Part shown: positions 62,342 through 64,000 of the stretch, one piece after another
Layout of the letters: each line of letters begins with the position of its first letter
Position numbering within the stretch: position 1 is the stretch's first letter
Assembly (NCBI GenBank): GCA_965249595.1
Contig: OZ252242.1
Coordinates: 1,426,001 to 1,490,000 of the forward strand
Origin: VXNJ01 sp965249595
GTDB taxonomy: Bacteria; Chloroflexota; UBA11872; VXNJ01
DNA length: 64,000 bases
Reading direction: 5' to 3'
Notes under the pieces: model-generated
The model's input: the letters and a program-made list of their open reading frames with translations, nothing else
Told to the model about the DNA's origin: nothing
Databases searched by the model: none
Made by a program: the position numbers and the translations under genes

Positions 62342-62898
62342 TGGTTGACGACTTACTCGCTGACGGCGACGTGAGGATGGGGCGTTCGGTTGAGTCGCTG
62401 CGGCATCAGTTGGGCCTGATTCGGACCGGTCGCGCTTCAGCGACTCTGGTGGAGGAGCTGCTCGTTGACGCCTATGGGGCCCCGGCTGAACTCAAAACCT
62501 TGGCCACGATCACGGTCCCTGAGGCTCGTCTCCTGGTAATTCACCCGTGGGACAAGACTTTGATCGCACCGGTGATCCAGGCCCTAGAAAAATCCGATAT
62601 CGGCATCACGCCGGCCAGTGACGGCACGGTGGTTCGTTTGCCATTCCCGCCGCTGTCGACGGAACGCCGGCGCGCAATGGTCCGCGTAGTCTCCAGCAAG
62701 ATTGAAGACGGCCGGATCGCGGTCCGGAATATTCGTCGCCATATCGCCGATGACATCCGTACCGCGGAATCGGAAAAGATGTGTTCGGCCGATGAGGCGC
62801 ATCGCGCACTGACGCGTCTTGACGGCATTACCCATTCCAACATCGAATTGATGGAGGCGCAGGGCAAGGCCAAGGAAGCTGAAGTTCTTGAGATCTGA
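62341..62898 (+). CDS. frr: ribosome recycling factor
   Basis: Splits post-termination ribosomes with EF-G. The 185-residue product has QLGLIRTGRASATLVEELLV, PEARLLVIHPWDKTLIAPV, VRLPFPPLSTERRRAMVRVV and VRNIRRHIADDIR, all standard. It overlaps pyrH by one base and uppS by 11 bases. Confidence 0.97.
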   Translation: MVDDLLADGDVRMGRSVESLRHQLGLIRTGRASATLVEELLVDAYGAPAELKTLATITVPEARLLVIHPWDKTLIAPVIQALEKSDIGITPASDGTVVRLPFPPLSTERRRAMVRVVSSKIEDGRIAVRNIRRHIADDIRTAESEKMCSADEAHRALTRLDGITHSNIELMEAQGKAKEAEVLEI

Positions 62899-63649
62899 TC
62901 CTTCGACTGACAGCTCCGACAGGCACGCCGGTCAATACAGCGGACCGCGCCATGTGGCGATCATCATGGATGGCAATGGGCGGTGGGCTTCAGCGCAGGG
63001 GCTAACCCGCTCGCAAGGACATCGCGCCGGCAGCCGCCGCCTCTCCGAGATCGTCCAGGCCTGCGTAGAGCGCGATATCGCCTTCCTGACCGTCTACGCC
63101 CTCTCAACTGAGAACTGGAACCGTCCCGACATCGAGATCGAACAACTGCTATTGCTGTTGGGTGAACGGCTCCAGACCGAACGCCGACGGATCTTCCAAA
63201 ACCGCATTCGAATCCGGATCCTAGGTTCGCTGGAGCGTATCCCGCCGGCGCTTCGATTGACGATCAGGCAGCTGGAAAATGCCACCGCCAACTTCGATCG
63301 CCTGACTTTCAACATCGCCTTCAACTACGGCGGCCGGGGCGAGATTGTGCGGGCCGTGCAACGGGTGATGCGGGCCAATTTGGACCCCGAGGATGTCACC
63401 GAGGACCTGCTTGAGAATTACCTCTACACCGCCGGGCAACCGGACCCCGATTTGGTGATACGCACCGGTGGTGAATTGCGCCTGAGCAATTTCCTGCTCT
63501 GGCAATCGGCGTATTCCGAATACTGGTGGACTCCCACCCTTTGGCCCGAATTTACGCCGGAATGTTTGGACTTGGCGATTGCCGAATATGGCCGTCGCCG
63601 TCGCCGTTTCGGCGGCGTTCCCACCGCCTCACCTCACCTCGGGGGCTGA
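62888..63649 (+). CDS. uppS: isoprenyl (undecaprenyl) diphosphate synthase
   Basis: Cis-prenyltransferase that makes the C55 lipid carrier for cell-envelope polymers. Motifs: HVAIIMDGNGRWASAQGL (Asp of the active site), GHRAGSRRLSEIV, YALSTENWNRP, FNYGGRGEIVRAV and PDLVIRTGGELRLSNFLLWQ. The 253-residue product starts at TTG 62888 inside frr; homology begins about residue 20, so a later start is possible. The cdsA frame continues in the same frame after its stop. Confidence 0.95.
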   Translation: MRSDPSTDSSDRHAGQYSGPRHVAIIMDGNGRWASAQGLTRSQGHRAGSRRLSEIVQACVERDIAFLTVYALSTENWNRPDIEIEQLLLLLGERLQTERRRIFQNRIRIRILGSLERIPPALRLTIRQLENATANFDRLTFNIAFNYGGRGEIVRAVQRVMRANLDPEDVTEDLLENYLYTAGQPDPDLVIRTGGELRLSNFLLWQSAYSEYWWTPTLWPEFTPECLDLAIAEYGRRRRRFGGVPTASPHLGG

Positions 63650-63652
63650 TCG

Positions 63653-64000
63653 ATAAGCGGCGATTTCGCCCGGCGGATTGCCAGCGCGGTTGTCTTGATC
63701 CCGCTGGCGGTAGGCGGCATCTGGCTGGGCGGTTACCCGATGGCGGGATTGCTTCTGCTGATTTTTGGGGCCGCGGCCTTCGAACTGGGATCCCTCGCCG
63801 ACCCCTCGGGAGATCGCTGGCGACGACTTTTTGGACCGGTGCTGCTGGCGGTCTTGATGCTCGCCTTTGTTTCGCGTTCCGAGGATTGGGCTCTCTGGTT
63901 GGCGCTGTTGGGGACCGCCCTGCTTGCGGTCGGGTATTTGGCCGCAAGCGTGCTGGCCGAGCGATCACCGACGAGTTTTTTCCGTTTCGCGGCAGGGGGT
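63653..64000 (+). CDS. cdsA: phosphatidate cytidylyltransferase, N-terminal part
   Basis: Membrane enzyme making CDP-diacylglycerol. The frame reads FARRIASAVVLIPLAVGGIW, then hydrophobic helices, consistent with the CdsA N-terminus and with its position after uppS. It runs off the window, so the signature at the C-terminus cannot be checked. No ATG, GTG or TTG lies between the uppS TGA (63647-63649, same frame) and this conserved segment; the likely start is ATA at 63653 with GGGGG 7 bases upstream. An internal TTG would remove part of the first helix. Confidence 0.7.
   Translation, partial: MSGDFARRIASAVVLIPLAVGGIWLGGYPMAGLLLLIFGAAAFELGSLADPSGDRWRRLFGPVLLAVLMLAFVSRSEDWALWLALLGTALLAVGYLAASVLAERSPTSFFRFAAGG

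Overview
The window is bacterial, moderately GC-rich and gene-dense. Its organism is inferred, not proven, to be a Chloroflexota-like lineage. The clues are an RpoC with a long actinobacterial-style coiled-coil insert in the clamp, four-cysteine (zinc) forms of S14, S4 and L36, a VanW/YoaR-type exported protein, very frequent TTG and GTG starts, and an accessory set of sulfatase-like enzymes, phytanoyl-CoA dioxygenase-like enzymes and enolase-superfamily genes. No rRNA or other taxonomic marker beyond proteins is present, so the assignment needs a phylogeny.

Region 1 (1-27,150, all +) is one long gene-expression block: 3' part of rpoB, rpoC, then a short leader with a possible promoter and a terminator-like hairpin, the str genes (rpsL, rpsG, fusA, tuf), the S10 and spc ribosomal-protein genes (rpsJ to rplO), secY, adk, infA, rpmJ, rpsM, rpsK, rpsD, rpoA, rplQ, truA, rplM and rpsI. 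Many neighbours overlap by 1-8 bases (TGATG, ATGA), which implies translational coupling. The map gene often found between adk and infA is absent. A hairpin with a short T run closes the block.

Region 2 (27.2-35.6 kb) holds a small HD-domain protein, an FAD oxidoreductase, a site-2-type metalloprotease, a TPR protein, two tandem sulfatase-fold hydrolases that carry Thr instead of the formylglycine Cys, and a gamma-glutamyltransferase-family protein.

Region 3 (35.6-44.8 kb) is a scrambled accessory island. It contains an IS110-type remnant with a hairpin cluster beside it, a decayed rve transposase bounded by short inverted repeats, a group II intron-like RNA scrap, two dioxygenase genes that share near-identical ends but differ in the middle, a truncated D-amino-acid-oxidase-type gene abutting an IS481-type remnant, a true formylglycine-type sulfatase, a broken enolase-superfamily gene, and conjugation genes. 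The island ends in a single open frame in which the first 230 residues of lysyl-tRNA synthetase run straight into the C-terminal half of a VirB4 ATPase. The next gene, greA, has lost its N-terminal coiled coil.

Region 4 (45-59.4 kb) is metabolic and membrane-related: plsY, a TrkH-type potassium transporter, a galactonate-dehydratase-like enzyme, acetyl-CoA synthetase, xylose isomerase, a divergent EF-G paralogue, proB-proA and a VanW-domain protein. Region 5 (59.6 kb to the end) holds tRNA-Pro(TGG) and the rpsB-tsf-pyrH-frr-uppS-cdsA cluster for translation, nucleotide and envelope-lipid synthesis; cdsA runs off the right edge and seems to lack a standard start codon.

I found no CRISPR array, rRNA gene or recognisable anti-phage system. 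The most unusual items are the lysS/virB4 chimera, the mosaic dioxygenase pair, the Thr-type sulfatase-like pair, the headless GreA and the possible structured RNA beside the IS110 remnant.
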